A stretch of 64,000 bases of DNA from Aurantimonas coralicida DSM 14790 (lineage in GTDB: Bacteria; Pseudomonadota; Alphaproteobacteria; Rhizobiales; Rhizobiaceae). The stretch covers positions 124,001-188,000 of the forward strand of contig NZ_ATXK01000007.1 of NCBI RefSeq assembly GCF_000421645.1. The letters are read 5' to 3'. Position 1 is the stretch's first letter. Every line of letters starts with the position of its first letter. The notes beneath the pieces are model-generated. The model was not told the origin of the DNA. It searched no databases and was given only the letters and a program-made list of their open reading frames with translations. The translations under genes were made by a program, and so were the position numbers. This document shows, in pieces, positions 17,730 through 25,194 of the stretch.

Positions 17730-19142
17730 TCAGCGGCGCAGCATCAGCTGCGAGACCATGCGGGCTAGCCGGCCCCAGGGCGGGCCGAGCCGCTCGAAGA
17801 CGTTGATCGCCCCGACCTTGTAGACCGCCCGCGCGTGGCTGAAGCGCAGGAAACCGTCGCGGCCGTGATAGGCGCCCATGCCGCTGGGGCCGATCCCGCC
17901 GAAGGGCAGATTGTCCTGGGCGATGTGCAGGAGCGTGCCGTTCACCGTCACGCCGCCGGAAATCGCCCCGTCGAGGACCCGCGTCTCCGTCCGCTTGTCG
18001 CCGGTGAAGCAATAGAGCGCCAGCGGCCGCTCGCGGGAATTGACGATGGCCAGTGCCTCGTCGAGATCGCCATAGGGCACGACCGGCAGGATCGGGCCGA
18101 AGATTTCCTCGCGCATCAGGACACTGTCGTCGGGGGCGCCGACGACGATGGCCGGCGCCATCCGTGCCGCGCCCTCCCCCGTCTCGCTCGCCGCTGCGTC
18201 GGAATGGCGATGCACGGTGGCGCCGGCGGCCTCGGCCTCCGCCAGCGCGCCCGTCAGCCGCGCATGATGCCGCTCGCTGATGATGCTGGTGTAGTCGGCA
18301 TTCGCGGCCGGTTCCGGATAGGCGGATCGCGCTTGCGCCAACGCTGCGGCAACGAAGGCGTCGAGGGATGCGGCGGGCACCAGCACGTAGTCCGGCGCGA
18401 TGCAGGTCTGGCCGGCATTCAGCCATTTGCCGAAGGCGATCGACCGCGCCGCCGCGTCGATGGAATAGTCCGGGCAGATGATCGCCGGCGACTTGCCGCC
18501 GAGTTCGAGCGTCACCGGTGTCAGGTTCTCGGCCGCCGCGCGCATCACCTCGCGGCCGACATGGGTCGAGCCGGTGAACAGCAGATGATCGAAGGGCAGC
18601 GCCGAGAACGCCTTGGCGACCGGCACGTCACCGACGACGACGGTCACCTGTTCGGCGGCGAAATGCTCGGCGACCAGGCGCTGCAGCAGCTCGGAAAAGC
18701 GCGGCGTCAGTTCCGACGGCTTCAGCATGGCGCGGTTGCCGGCCGCCAGCGCATCGGCCAGCGGCGCCAGCGTCAGGATCAGCGGATAGTTCCAGGGCGC
18801 CATGATGCCGACGACGCCGAGCGGCTCGTGGCGCACCCAGGCCCGGCCCGGCTGGAAGGTGATGTCGATGCCGCGGCGCTGCGGCTTCATCCATCCGGCG
18901 AGCGATTTGGAGGCGTGGCGGATGGCGTTGAGGGTCGGGCCGATCTCCAGGAGCTCGGTCTCGGTCTTCGAGCGCTGGCCGAAATCGGCGGAGATCGCCG
19001 CGGCGAGGGCATCGACATTGCCGACGATCAGCCGGCGCAGACGGGCGAGCGCGTCGCGGCGCGCGGCGGCGTCCGGTGCCGGCTGGCTGCGCGAGGCCGC
19101 ATGCTGGCGGTCGAACCGCGCCTGGAGGGTGTCGTCGTTCAT
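17730..19142 (-). CDS. Coniferyl-aldehyde dehydrogenase-type ALDH
   Basis: A 470-aa NAD(P)-dependent aldehyde dehydrogenase. Catalytic Cys247 lies in NAGQTCIAPDYV and Glu213 in TLELGGKSP; the nucleotide-binding APWNYPLILTLAPL and GSTHVGREVM are intact. The length and the C-terminal basic, hydrophobic tail (GRLARMVSQLMLRR) match coniferyl-aldehyde dehydrogenases (CalB) and related fatty-aldehyde enzymes. The physiological aldehyde is not known. It starts at ATG 19142; the frame runs on to 19220 into the dusA end. It follows dusA on the same strand by 52 nt. Confidence 0.85.
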   Translation of the reverse strand: MNDDTLQARFDRQHAASRSQPAPDAAARRDALARLRRLIVGNVDALAAAISADFGQRSKTETELLEIGPTLNAIRHASKSLAGWMKPQRRGIDITFQPGRAWVRHEPLGVVGIMAPWNYPLILTLAPLADALAAGNRAMLKPSELTPRFSELLQRLVAEHFAAEQVTVVVGDVPVAKAFSALPFDHLLFTGSTHVGREVMRAAAENLTPVTLELGGKSPAIICPDYSIDAAARSIAFGKWLNAGQTCIAPDYVLVPAASLDAFVAAALAQARSAYPEPAANADYTSIISERHHARLTGALAEAEAAGATVHRHSDAAASETGEGAARMAPAIVVGAPDDSVLMREEIFGPILPVVPYGDLDEALAIVNSRERPLALYCFTGDKRTETRVLDGAISGGVTVNGTLLHIAQDNLPFGGIGPSGMGAYHGRDGFLRFSHARAVYKVGAINVFERLGPPWGRLARMVSQLMLRR

Positions 19143-19194
19143 GGCGCGATCCGTCCGTGCTGTCGGGTGATGGTCACCGGCGCGGTCGCCGGCG

Positions 19195-20256
19195 TCAGGC
19201 GGCGTGGCGCTTGTCGCCATCCAGTCGCACGGCGGCGAAGGCCTCGCGCAGCAGCTGCGGCCCGGCGTCCGGGCGCACCGCGCCGTCCGACAGGATCTGG
19301 CGCCAGCGCCGCGCGCCGGGCATGCCGTTGAACAGGCCGAGCATGTGCCGGGTCACCTGCCCCAGCCGGCCGCCGCGCTCCAGATGTCGCGCGGCGTAAT
19401 CCGCCATGGTGTCGATCAGCGCGGCATAGTCCACCGGCTGCGGCGCCGCGCCGAAGATGCGGGCATCGACCTCGGCCAGCCGGTCCGGCGTCTGGTAGGC
19501 CGCGCGGCCCATCATCACCCCGTCGACGCGGTCGAGCTCCTTGATGGCCGCATCCAGCGTCGTCAGCCCGCCATTGAGGCCGATGAACGCCTCCGGCAAC
19601 CGCTGCTTCAGCCGGTGGACGCGGTCGTAGTCGAGCGGCGGGATGTCCCGGTTTTCCTTCGGGCTCAGCCCTTGCAGCCATGCTTTTCGCGCATGGACCC
19701 AGATCGTGGTCACGCCGGCGGCAATCGCGGCATTGGCGAGATCGTCGAGCGCCGGCTCCGGGTCCTGCTCGTCGACGCCGATCCGGCACTTCACCGTCAC
19801 CGGCACGTCACTCGCCTCGACCATGGCCGCGAGGCAACGACCGACGAGGTCGGGCTCGCGCATCAGGCAGGCGCCGAACGCCCCGGACTGCACCCGGTCG
19901 GACGGGCAGCCGACATTCAGATTGATCTCGTCATACCCGAAATCCGCTGCGATCCGGCAGGCTTCCGCCAACTTCTGCGGCTCCGAACCGCCGATTTGCA
20001 GGGCCACCGGGCTCTCGACCGTATCATGGCCGAGCAACCGGTCGCGGTCGCCATGCAGGATCGCGTCGGCGACAACCATCTCGGTATAGAGCAGCGCATG
20101 CCGGGTGAGCTGCCGATGGAAGAACCGGCAACGCCGGTCGGTCCAGTCGATCATCGGAGCGATCGCGAACGGAGAACCCTTTGTTGTGCTGGTTTTTAAC
20201 GCTGATTCAGTCACTCGACCGGACTGCACTGATCTACTGTTCTCGACCAAACTCAA
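19195..20256 (-). CDS. dusA: tRNA-dihydrouridine(20/20a) synthase DusA
   Basis: A 353-aa FMN-dependent enzyme that reduces uridines 20/20a in tRNA. The core has APMIDWTDRRCRFFHR at the N-terminus, the catalytic cysteine in NLNVGCPSDRVQSGAFGAC, and the FMN and tRNA contacts VKCRIGVDEQ and GLNGGLTTL. The start is uncertain: TTG at 20256 or GTG at 20214, both lacking strong ribosome sites; the conserved domain begins at about residue 30 of the longer form. The 5' end of dusA is a known integration site for prophages and genomic islands, and phage-like debris lies directly upstream here. Confidence 0.93.
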   Translation of the reverse strand: MSLVENSRSVQSGRVTESALKTSTTKGSPFAIAPMIDWTDRRCRFFHRQLTRHALLYTEMVVADAILHGDRDRLLGHDTVESPVALQIGGSEPQKLAEACRIAADFGYDEINLNVGCPSDRVQSGAFGACLMREPDLVGRCLAAMVEASDVPVTVKCRIGVDEQDPEPALDDLANAAIAAGVTTIWVHARKAWLQGLSPKENRDIPPLDYDRVHRLKQRLPEAFIGLNGGLTTLDAAIKELDRVDGVMMGRAAYQTPDRLAEVDARIFGAAPQPVDYAALIDTMADYAARHLERGGRLGQVTRHMLGLFNGMPGARRWRQILSDGAVRPDAGPQLLREAFAAVRLDGDKRHAA

Positions 20257-20419
20257 CCATTTCCGACTGTCTTATAGCTATTGCTACGTCGTAGCGACCT
20301 CAGAGGCACGTAGCAACTTGGGAGCCATCAACGCACCCAAACGGGCCGACGGATCGTCAACCTATACCGCACAGATTCGCATCTCGCGAGCCGCAGCGCT
20401 CGTTCACTCTGAGGCACAG

Positions 20420-20635
20420 ACGTTCGAGCGGCGGCCAATTGAGTCGGCTGACTGAAGAAGCGGGAGAAGGATTTCGAGGTCCCAGGCGCGCCGGAGCCCT
20501 GATTGCGAACCATGGCGCGGCATAGTCGGGAAACACGCCCGGCAGCAACGGAAAGTTGCCGGTGCTGTCACATATAGCGCGGCCGAATTCTCCGATGGCC
20601 GATTTGCCCTTCTTGCTTGAGTAGGGGTTGCACGT
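20420..20635 (-). pseudogene. Decayed SRAP (SOS response-associated peptidase) remnant A
   Basis: On the minus strand from 20635 the sequence reads (ACG)CNPYSSKKGKSAIGEFGR and then DSTGNFPLLPGVFPDYAAP, then shifts frame to VRNQGSG. This matches the N-terminus of rhizobial SRAP (HMCES/YedK) proteins, which begin MCNLYS with catalytic Cys2 and continue through GN..LP.VFPD..APVVRN. The start codon is ACG, a frameshift follows AAP, and the rest of the gene is not recognisable. The family normally cross-links to abasic DNA. Confidence 0.7.
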
Positions 20636-20744
20636 AGAGGCAGAAGAGCACGCCGTGCGGACTCCCGTCGAGAAGCATCTAAGATGTGTCGTTCCCGCAA
20701 CCATAGGATTGCGACACTGAGGTAACTAGCGACTTCAAACGAGG

Positions 20745-20906
20745 ATGGTCACCGAGATGCAGAGCCAGCCGGAACAAGCGCAAAACGCCGGTCAAAAACC
20801 GCCGCTGAATTCAGAGGATCAGCATGATCCTTTCGTCAGCAGACGGTCGCGCTCGAACGACGACTACAGCTGGGATCGCTGGGAAACTGGAGGCGTGCGA
20901 GGATAA
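20745..20906 (+). CDS. Small hydrophilic ORF, 53 codons
   Basis: An open frame with ATG at 20745 and a second ATG at 20757 encodes a charged, Gln/Asp/Ser-rich peptide containing SQPEQAQNAGQKPP and ending NDDYSWDRWETGGVRG. GAGG at 20741-20744 abuts the first ATG and lies 12 nt before the second, so 20757 is the more likely start. No membrane segment, no signal peptide, no family recognised. It sits between the SRAP remnant and csbD in the decayed island; nothing there requires it to be functional, but it has no internal damage. Confidence 0.4.
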   Translation: MVTEMQSQPEQAQNAGQKPPLNSEDQHDPFVSRRSRSNDDYSWDRWETGGVRG

Positions 20907-20944
20907 GTCCTCCCTTCCACGCAACCTGATCACCGAAAACGAAA

Positions 20945-20976
20945 AAGCCGTCGCACGCGAGGGGATGCGACGGCTT
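20945..20976 (-). terminator. Rho-independent terminator downstream of csbD
   Basis: An 11-bp stem (20945-20955 with 20966-20976) with a 10-nt loop. Read on the minus strand it is followed by TTTC and GTTTTC. It lies 75 nt after the csbD stop. A close copy of this hairpin and its flank occurs at 21818-21895. Confidence 0.75.
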
Positions 20977-21050
20977 CGCTAAATGGTCAGCTCGCAAGAT
21001 CCAGCCGGATGGCTACTTCACTAGGATAAGATACTCACCCAAGCGATTTT

Positions 21051-21257
21051 CTAGATATCGTTCCGCCCTGTGGCCCACTCATCCACTTGCCGGTGAGCTT
21101 CTTCTTTCTCGACCCCGTAGGCTTCCTGGATTCGCCCAGCGAGCATATCCTTGTTTCCCTCGACGCGGTCGAGGTCGTCGTCCGTCAGCTTTCCCCACTG
21201 TTCCTTCGCGCTGCCCTTGAACTGCTTCCACTTTCCTTCGATCTGAACCCAGTTCAT
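21051..21257 (-). CDS. CsbD family stress-response protein
   Basis: A 68-aa hydrophilic protein matching CsbD along its length (MNWVQIEGKWKQFKGSAKEQ, then LTDDDLDRVEGNKDMLAGRI). CsbD-like proteins are abundant general-stress proteins of unknown biochemical role. GGAG is 5-8 nt before the ATG at 21257. An EcfG-type promoter lies just upstream at 21289-21314 and a terminator downstream at 20945-20976, giving a complete monocistronic unit. It is intact although it sits among gene remnants. The frame is open upstream to 21605, but that part is unrelated. Confidence 0.92.
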   Translation of the reverse strand: MNWVQIEGKWKQFKGSAKEQWGKLTDDDLDRVEGNKDMLAGRIQEAYGVEKEEAHRQVDEWATGRNDI

Positions 21258-21288
21258 AACTCCATCTCCCACGATGACATGGGCGTAC

Positions 21289-21314
21289 AACCACGATCGC
21301 TGGCTAGTTGTTCC
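21289..21314 (-). promoter_or_regulatory. EcfG-type (general stress) promoter of csbD
   Basis: On the minus strand GGAAC (21314-21310) is followed after 17 nt by GGTT (21292-21289). The alphaproteobacterial EcfG consensus is GGAAC, 16-17 nt, CGTT, so there is one mismatch in the -10 element. The position, about 32 nt before the csbD ATG, fits. Confidence 0.65.
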
Positions 21315-21365
21315 GTTTGCGCTATTTTCTCTGGGACGGATCGTTGTATTTTGATACAGTAGAAA

Positions 21366-21396
21366 GCCCGGTCGCTTCCCAAAGGAGCGACCGGGC
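21366..21396 (-). terminator. Hairpin terminator upstream of csbD
   Basis: An 11-bp perfect stem (21366-21376 with 21386-21396) and 9-nt loop, followed on the minus strand by TTTCT. It would end transcription coming from the decayed genes at 21.5-21.8 kb, insulating csbD. Confidence 0.65.
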
Positions 21397-21539
21397 CGGT
21401 CAGGACTGACGCACTCACGATGCGCGCCTTTCATGTTAACGATGGGGAGCGAACACGGCAATGGCGCAGCGTCAGCGCCGCCGACTCGTTTCGGGCCAAG
21501 CTCCTGGGCCTCCTCCTTCAGCCCCAGTACCGCCCGCGA

Positions 21540-21675
21540 CGATTCCCTGATCACCTTGGTCTGCGCCGCCGGTGCCGCGGTCTGTTCGGTGATTTCTCCG
21601 GACAACGACCGCGCTATCGACGAGCGCGCAGGTCATCTCGACGGTGTCGCTATACCGTTGCGGACCACCGGCGCG
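21540..21675 (-). pseudogene. Fragment of a cell-wall hydrolase tail (copy B)
   Basis: The minus strand reads YSDTVEMTCALVDSAVVV and, after a frame change, LSGEITEQTAAPAAQTKVIRES. This parallels the tail of the larger remnant at 22453-22800 (VIRALVVSVVVRQLSREITG, then DAAAEAQTNVIRG). It is fused directly to the SRAP remnant upstream, so the unit is a chimera of two decayed genes. Confidence 0.5.
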
Positions 21676-21788
21676 GATGGTCAGGGAACACACCCGGCAA
21701 CGACTGAAGGTTGCCCATGCTGTCCCGTCCGCGCAGGTAAACTGTCAGATATCCGTTTGGCGGCAGCTGATTTTTATAGGTTGCACAT
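21645..21788 (-). pseudogene. Decayed SRAP remnant B
   Basis: From ATG at 21788 the minus strand reads MCNL then TAA at codon 5. In the next frame it continues YKNQLPPNG and RDSMGNLQSLPGVFPDH, and in a third frame APVVRNG. The MCNL start and the GN..LPGVFPD..APVVRN block are those of rhizobial SRAP proteins. It has at least two frameshifts and is truncated after about 50 codons. It is a diverged relative of the remnant at 20420-20635. Confidence 0.7.
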
Positions 21789-21817
21789 GCTACGGGATAC
21801 AGGCGTCACCAAAGAGA

Positions 21818-21854
21818 AAGCCGCCGCACTACGCTTCAACGAGTGCGGCGGCTT
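21818..21854 (-). repeat. Second copy of the csbD terminator hairpin and flank
   Basis: A 13-bp stem (21818-21830 with 21842-21854) whose arms, and the following 40 nt to GATGGC at 21890-21895, resemble the csbD terminator region 20945-21013. The loops differ completely while arms and flank are conserved, as expected for a duplicated functional hairpin that has drifted. Confidence 0.6.
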
Positions 21855-22452
21855 AGCCAATGGGTGGTCCTGCAAGATTCATCCAGATGGCACAATCGAA
21901 TAATAGCACAAATGTGCAGCACCCGGAATACGGAAAATGGCGCCCCCCCCCCCAGGACGGGCCGGTGACGCCGCGTATGTAATGGCTGGCATCAGGTTTG
22001 CTGCTGTGCCTCGCTTTCCGCGTCATGAATATAGATGTCTGCAGCATTTTGTAGGGCGTGTAGAGCGGATTTCGTTGGTGATACGAAGGTGTTCCCGGAA
22101 ATAGGCGCTGGAGAATCCGGCGCGGATCAGTCCACCGAATGCCTCCTCCAAGAATGCCCTCAATAGCTTTGGTCACTATCGAGCCCGACTTAGATATCTT
22201 CCGTCTGCGGTGCCAGAGTCAGGAGTGCTTGAGGGAAATCTTCCCTGCTGAAATCACCACCTTCGCTGTGCGGGCCGCCTGGGCGGCGGCCCGCAATCTC
22301 CTTGGCCAGCCGGAGTACGAAACCGGGCGCGGGAGGATGGGAGCGAATTTACAGCCTGAACCTATGACTTTTCTTGCCCCCGCGAGTTGCAGCATTCAGG
22401 GGCCCTTCGCGATTTCAGTGACGCGTCCATAACGGGCTTGATGCCTGATCGT
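21855..22452. other. Gene-free decayed stretch with an 11-C tract
   Basis: No supportable gene. Short open frames exist on both strands but none has a ribosome site or a family signature. A homopolymer of 11 C lies at 21943-21953. The base composition is lower in GC and more irregular than in the flanking chromosome, in keeping with remnants of foreign DNA. A GC-rich inverted repeat lies near 22270-22295 (GGGCCGCC and GGCGGCCC). Confidence 0.5.
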
Positions 22453-22800
22453 TCACAGAGGCTTTCGGTAGAGACGTCCCCTGATCACGTTGGTCTGCGC
22501 CTCAGCTGCCGCATCATGATCGGTGATGGCAATCGCCTCACCGGTAATCTCTCGGGACAACTGCCGCACGACCACGCTAACCACGAGCGCGCGGATCACC
22601 TAGACGGTGTGGCCATCATGATAGCCGCCGAGGACCTGCTAGGTGCCCGCGGCCTCTCCGACGTAAACGGTAACATGCCCGGAGATGCCGTTCCACGAGC
22701 CATGCCAGAACACCATCACCGCGCCGTGGCGGGGCGGGCTTGGTTTCGACACCGAACAAGAATCAGTTGCGGGCCAGGTGGGGCTGCCCGGGATCAAGCC
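22453..22800 (-). pseudogene. Decayed TIGR02594/CHAP-like peptidoglycan hydrolase
   Basis: On the minus strand, FLFGVETKPAPP is followed (after a frameshift) by GAVMVFWHGSWNGISGHVTVYVGEAAGT, TAG, QVLGGYHDGHTV, TAG, and a tail ending at TGA 22453. Intact relatives carry ARNWL.FGVET, RGAVMVFWRGS, GHVGFYVGED and HVLGGNQSDAV, the core of small TIGR02594 cell-wall hydrolases often found in prophages. There are two in-frame TAGs, another stop where the Trp of ARNW should be, and a frameshift. The N-terminal part is absent: the remnant stops where the MarR gene ends. Confidence 0.7.
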
Positions 22801-22809
22801 GGTCGAGCT

Positions 22810-23286
22810 CTACTGGCCGAAGGCGCGGTCCAGGCCGTCGAGGCCGCGTTCCAGCCCGTCGCGCTCCTCGACGGTCAGCAGCGCCAGCACGTTGCTCTCG
22901 GCCTTTTCCACCTTGGGCATCAGCTCAGCGTAGACTCTCGAGCCCTCTGACGTCAGGGCGAGATATTCGAAGCGCCGGTCGGCGGTCGCACGGGTACGAT
23001 GCAGCCAGCCCCGCTCATCGAGGGCGGAGACGGCGCGGCTAACCTTGGTCTTGTCCATCTCGGTGGCCTCGACGATATGCGAGGACGTCACTGTCTCGCC
23101 GTCAGCGCTGCCGAGGATGACGAGGACACTGAATTCGGGGGCCGATAGCCGATGCTCCCTTTTGTGGACCTGCGCGGCGACGCGGCCCAGAACCGTGGCC
23201 GCACGGATCAGGCGACTGGTCAGGAACAGGTCGGACCGGCGGTCGGCCGACCGAGATTTTCTTGCCGTGATCTGGCGCGCGGTCAT
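22810..23286 (-). CDS. MarR family transcriptional regulator
   Basis: A 158-aa winged-helix regulator. The helix-turn-helix is in SSHIVEATEMDKTKVSRAVS and the wing in RTRATADRRFEYLALT; flanking helices would form the dimer interface. The N-terminus MTARQITARKSRSADRR is basic and probably disordered. The ATG at 23286 is chosen because upstream residues are unlike the family. It is divergent from acpXL with 312 bp between, and its 3' end marks the border of the decayed island. Target genes and ligand unknown. Confidence 0.88.
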   Translation of the reverse strand: MTARQITARKSRSADRRSDLFLTSRLIRAATVLGRVAAQVHKREHRLSAPEFSVLVILGSADGETVTSSHIVEATEMDKTKVSRAVSALDERGWLHRTRATADRRFEYLALTSEGSRVYAELMPKVEKAESNVLALLTVEERDGLERGLDGLDRAFGQ

Positions 23287-23598
23287 CGTTCTTGTTCCCG
23301 GTGGCCGGAGGGGTCGCGGGGAAACAGCCGTGGCGATTGCCGTGCCGACACTTGCACCGCCAATCGTTGGAAACTGATCCGGTCTTGTCCTGTGAACGTC
23401 ACATGAGCGCCGTGCGTTCCCGACCACCGACCGCTATTCGCCATGCCTTTGCCACAGGAAGGCGCCACGAGGGCCGCCGGCGACGCGCCGCAAGCGCGTC
23501 GGCCAAGGCATCACCACAGTCCTCGCTTTGCTTTTTCGGGCGAATTCCCTATAGCTTCGCGCCCAAATCGCTCTTCCAGACATGACAAGGATAATTCA
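23287..23598. other. Divergent intergenic region between marR and acpXL
   Basis: 312 bp without a gene. It contains the presumed promoter of acpXL near its right end and must also hold the marR promoter. No convincing operator palindrome is visible. Confidence 0.5.
23528..23555 (+). promoter_or_regulatory. Possible sigma-70 promoter of the acpXL operon
   Basis: TTGCTT (23528-23533), 16 nt, then TATAGC (23550-23555), about 44 nt before the acpXL start. Spacing is slightly short and the -35 has one mismatch. Confidence 0.4.
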
Positions 23599-23880
23599 TT
23601 GTCTTCTACCTTCGACCGGGTCGCGGATATCATCGCCGAGACCAGCGAGATCGACCGCGCCGAGATCACGCCGGAAAGCCACACGATCGACGATCTGGGC
23701 ATCGATTCGCTCGACTTCCTCGACATCGTCTTCGCGATCGACAAGGAATTCGGCATCAAGATCCCGCTCGAGAAATGGACCCAGGCGGTCAATGACGGCG
23801 AGGCGCCGACCGAGGAATACTTCGTCCTGAAGAACCTCTGCGCCAAGATCGACGAACTGCGCGCCGCCAAGGCCGGCTGA
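23599..23880 (+). CDS. acpXL: Acyl carrier protein AcpXL (very-long-chain fatty acid of lipid A)
   Basis: A 93-aa special acyl carrier protein that carries the growing 27-hydroxyoctacosanoate chain for transfer to lipid A in rhizobia and relatives. It matches AcpXL strongly ([39 protein letters not shown]); Ser37 in DSL is the 4'-phosphopantetheine site. The start is TTG at 23599, with AAGGA 7 nt before; an upstream in-frame ATG at 23443 would add an unlikely Arg-rich leader. It is the first gene of the acpXL-fabF2-fabF1-adh-lpxXL operon. The fabZXL dehydratase gene that follows acpXL in rhizobia is absent from the 95-bp gap downstream. Confidence 0.95.
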   Translation: MSSTFDRVADIIAETSEIDRAEITPESHTIDDLGIDSLDFLDIVFAIDKEFGIKIPLEKWTQAVNDGEAPTEEYFVLKNLCAKIDELRAAKAG

Positions 23881-23975
23881 CACAGCGGAACGGCGCCCGG
23901 CGCCGTTCGCCAGCGGGAGGCCCTCGGGAACCGATCGCCGGGCGGGACGGACGATTGGGATAGTGGAACGATTGC

Positions 23976-25187
23976 ATGACACAGAATGCCAGAGACGTGG
24001 TGATCACCGGGATCGGGCTGGTGTCCTCGCTCGGCGAGGGCATCGCAACCCATCTCGACGCCATGGGCCGCGCGCCGGCACCGCAGCCGCGGATCGATGC
24101 CGAGACCTACGCGCCCTATTTCGTGCACCCGTTGCCGCCCATCGACTGGTCCAGCCAGATTCCCAAGCGGGGTGACCAGCGGCAGATGGAGACCTGGCAG
24201 AAGCTGGGCACCTATGCGGCCGGACTGGCGCTCGCCGATGCCGGCATCCCGGCCGACGAGGCCGTGCGCGCCAAGATCGACATGGTCGTGGCCGCCGGCG
24301 GCGGCGAACGCGACACCGCCGTCGACGCACTGGTCATGGACAAGGCGCGCGGCGCCAACGACCGCGACCGGATCGTCAACGAGACGCTGGGCAGCGAACT
24401 GCGCCCGACCCTGTTCCTGGCGCAGCTCTCCAACCTTCTCGCCGGCAACATCTCCATCGTCCACAAGGTGACGGGCTCCTCGCGCACCTTCATGGGCGAG
24501 GAAGCGGCCGGCATCTCGGCCATCGCCTCGGCGCGGGCACGGATTGCCGCCGGCCAGAGCGACATCTGCCTCGTCGGCGGCTCGTTCTCGGCCGAGCGCA
24601 AGGACCTGATCCTGAACTTCGACCTCGCCGGCCTGATGCTGCGCGACGACTGGCGCCCGGTCTCCTCGCGCACCGAGGGCCATGACGGCATCACCGTGGG
24701 CAGCGTCGGGGCGTTCCTCATTTTGGAATCGGCCGAACACGCCGCAGCCCGTTCGGCCCTCGCCTATGCCCGGTTGGTCAGCGCTTCTGGCGACCGCGGC
24801 AAGCGCGACGCCGAGCGCACGGCCGCGCGCTTCGAGGCGCTGCTGCCGCAGGGCGGATCGGCGAGCGACGAGACGCTGATCCTCAGCGGCGCCGCCGGCA
24901 TCAAGCCGTTGCTGGATGTGGAACGCAGCGTCCTGAACAAACGGTTTCCCGATGCCCCGGTCAGGGCGTATGGGACGATGCTCGGCCATGCTTTCGAGGC
25001 GCAGGTCCCGGCCGGCGTGGCGCTGGCCGCCGGCGCGCTGTCTCGCGGTGCGGTGATCCCGCCCTTCGATGTCGGCGAGGAACGCCCGGCTTCAGCGGCC
25101 CCGCGGCGCGCCATCGTGACCGCGATCGGTCACCTTCACGCCGAGGGTGCCTGCGAACTGGAAGCCGTGGACGGGCGCAGACTGTAA
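23976..25187 (+). CDS. Beta-ketoacyl-ACP synthase homologue without catalytic residues (FabF2XL-type)
   Basis: A 403-aa thiolase-fold protein of the ketosynthase family and second gene of the acpXL operon. Where active ketosynthases have the nucleophilic Cys (TACASG), this protein has SSRTFMGEEAAG, with Met173 in that place. The first catalytic His motif (NAHGTS) is also missing (LILSGAAGIKPLL), while the last GH is kept (TMLGHAFEA). It therefore resembles a chain-length-factor (KS-beta) and probably pairs with the active synthase encoded next, setting the C28 chain length. It starts at ATG 23976. Confidence 0.88.
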   Translation: MTQNARDVVITGIGLVSSLGEGIATHLDAMGRAPAPQPRIDAETYAPYFVHPLPPIDWSSQIPKRGDQRQMETWQKLGTYAAGLALADAGIPADEAVRAKIDMVVAAGGGERDTAVDALVMDKARGANDRDRIVNETLGSELRPTLFLAQLSNLLAGNISIVHKVTGSSRTFMGEEAAGISAIASARARIAAGQSDICLVGGSFSAERKDLILNFDLAGLMLRDDWRPVSSRTEGHDGITVGSVGAFLILESAEHAAARSALAYARLVSASGDRGKRDAERTAARFEALLPQGGSASDETLILSGAAGIKPLLDVERSVLNKRFPDAPVRAYGTMLGHAFEAQVPAGVALAAGALSRGAVIPPFDVGEERPASAAPRRAIVTAIGHLHAEGACELEAVDGRRL

Positions 25188-25194
25188 GGATCGG

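Noticed and set aside
21943-21953. Poly-C tract as a phase-variation switch
   Set aside because: It lies in a gene-free decayed stretch and no frame it could switch is credible.
20130-22809. Direct repeat of the dusA 5' end marking an att site
   Set aside because: No copy of the segment encoding APMIDWTDR was found in the decayed island.
22139-22950. Plus-strand open frames over the hydrolase remnant and MarR gene
   Set aside because: No ribosome sites; the minus strand explains the sequence better.
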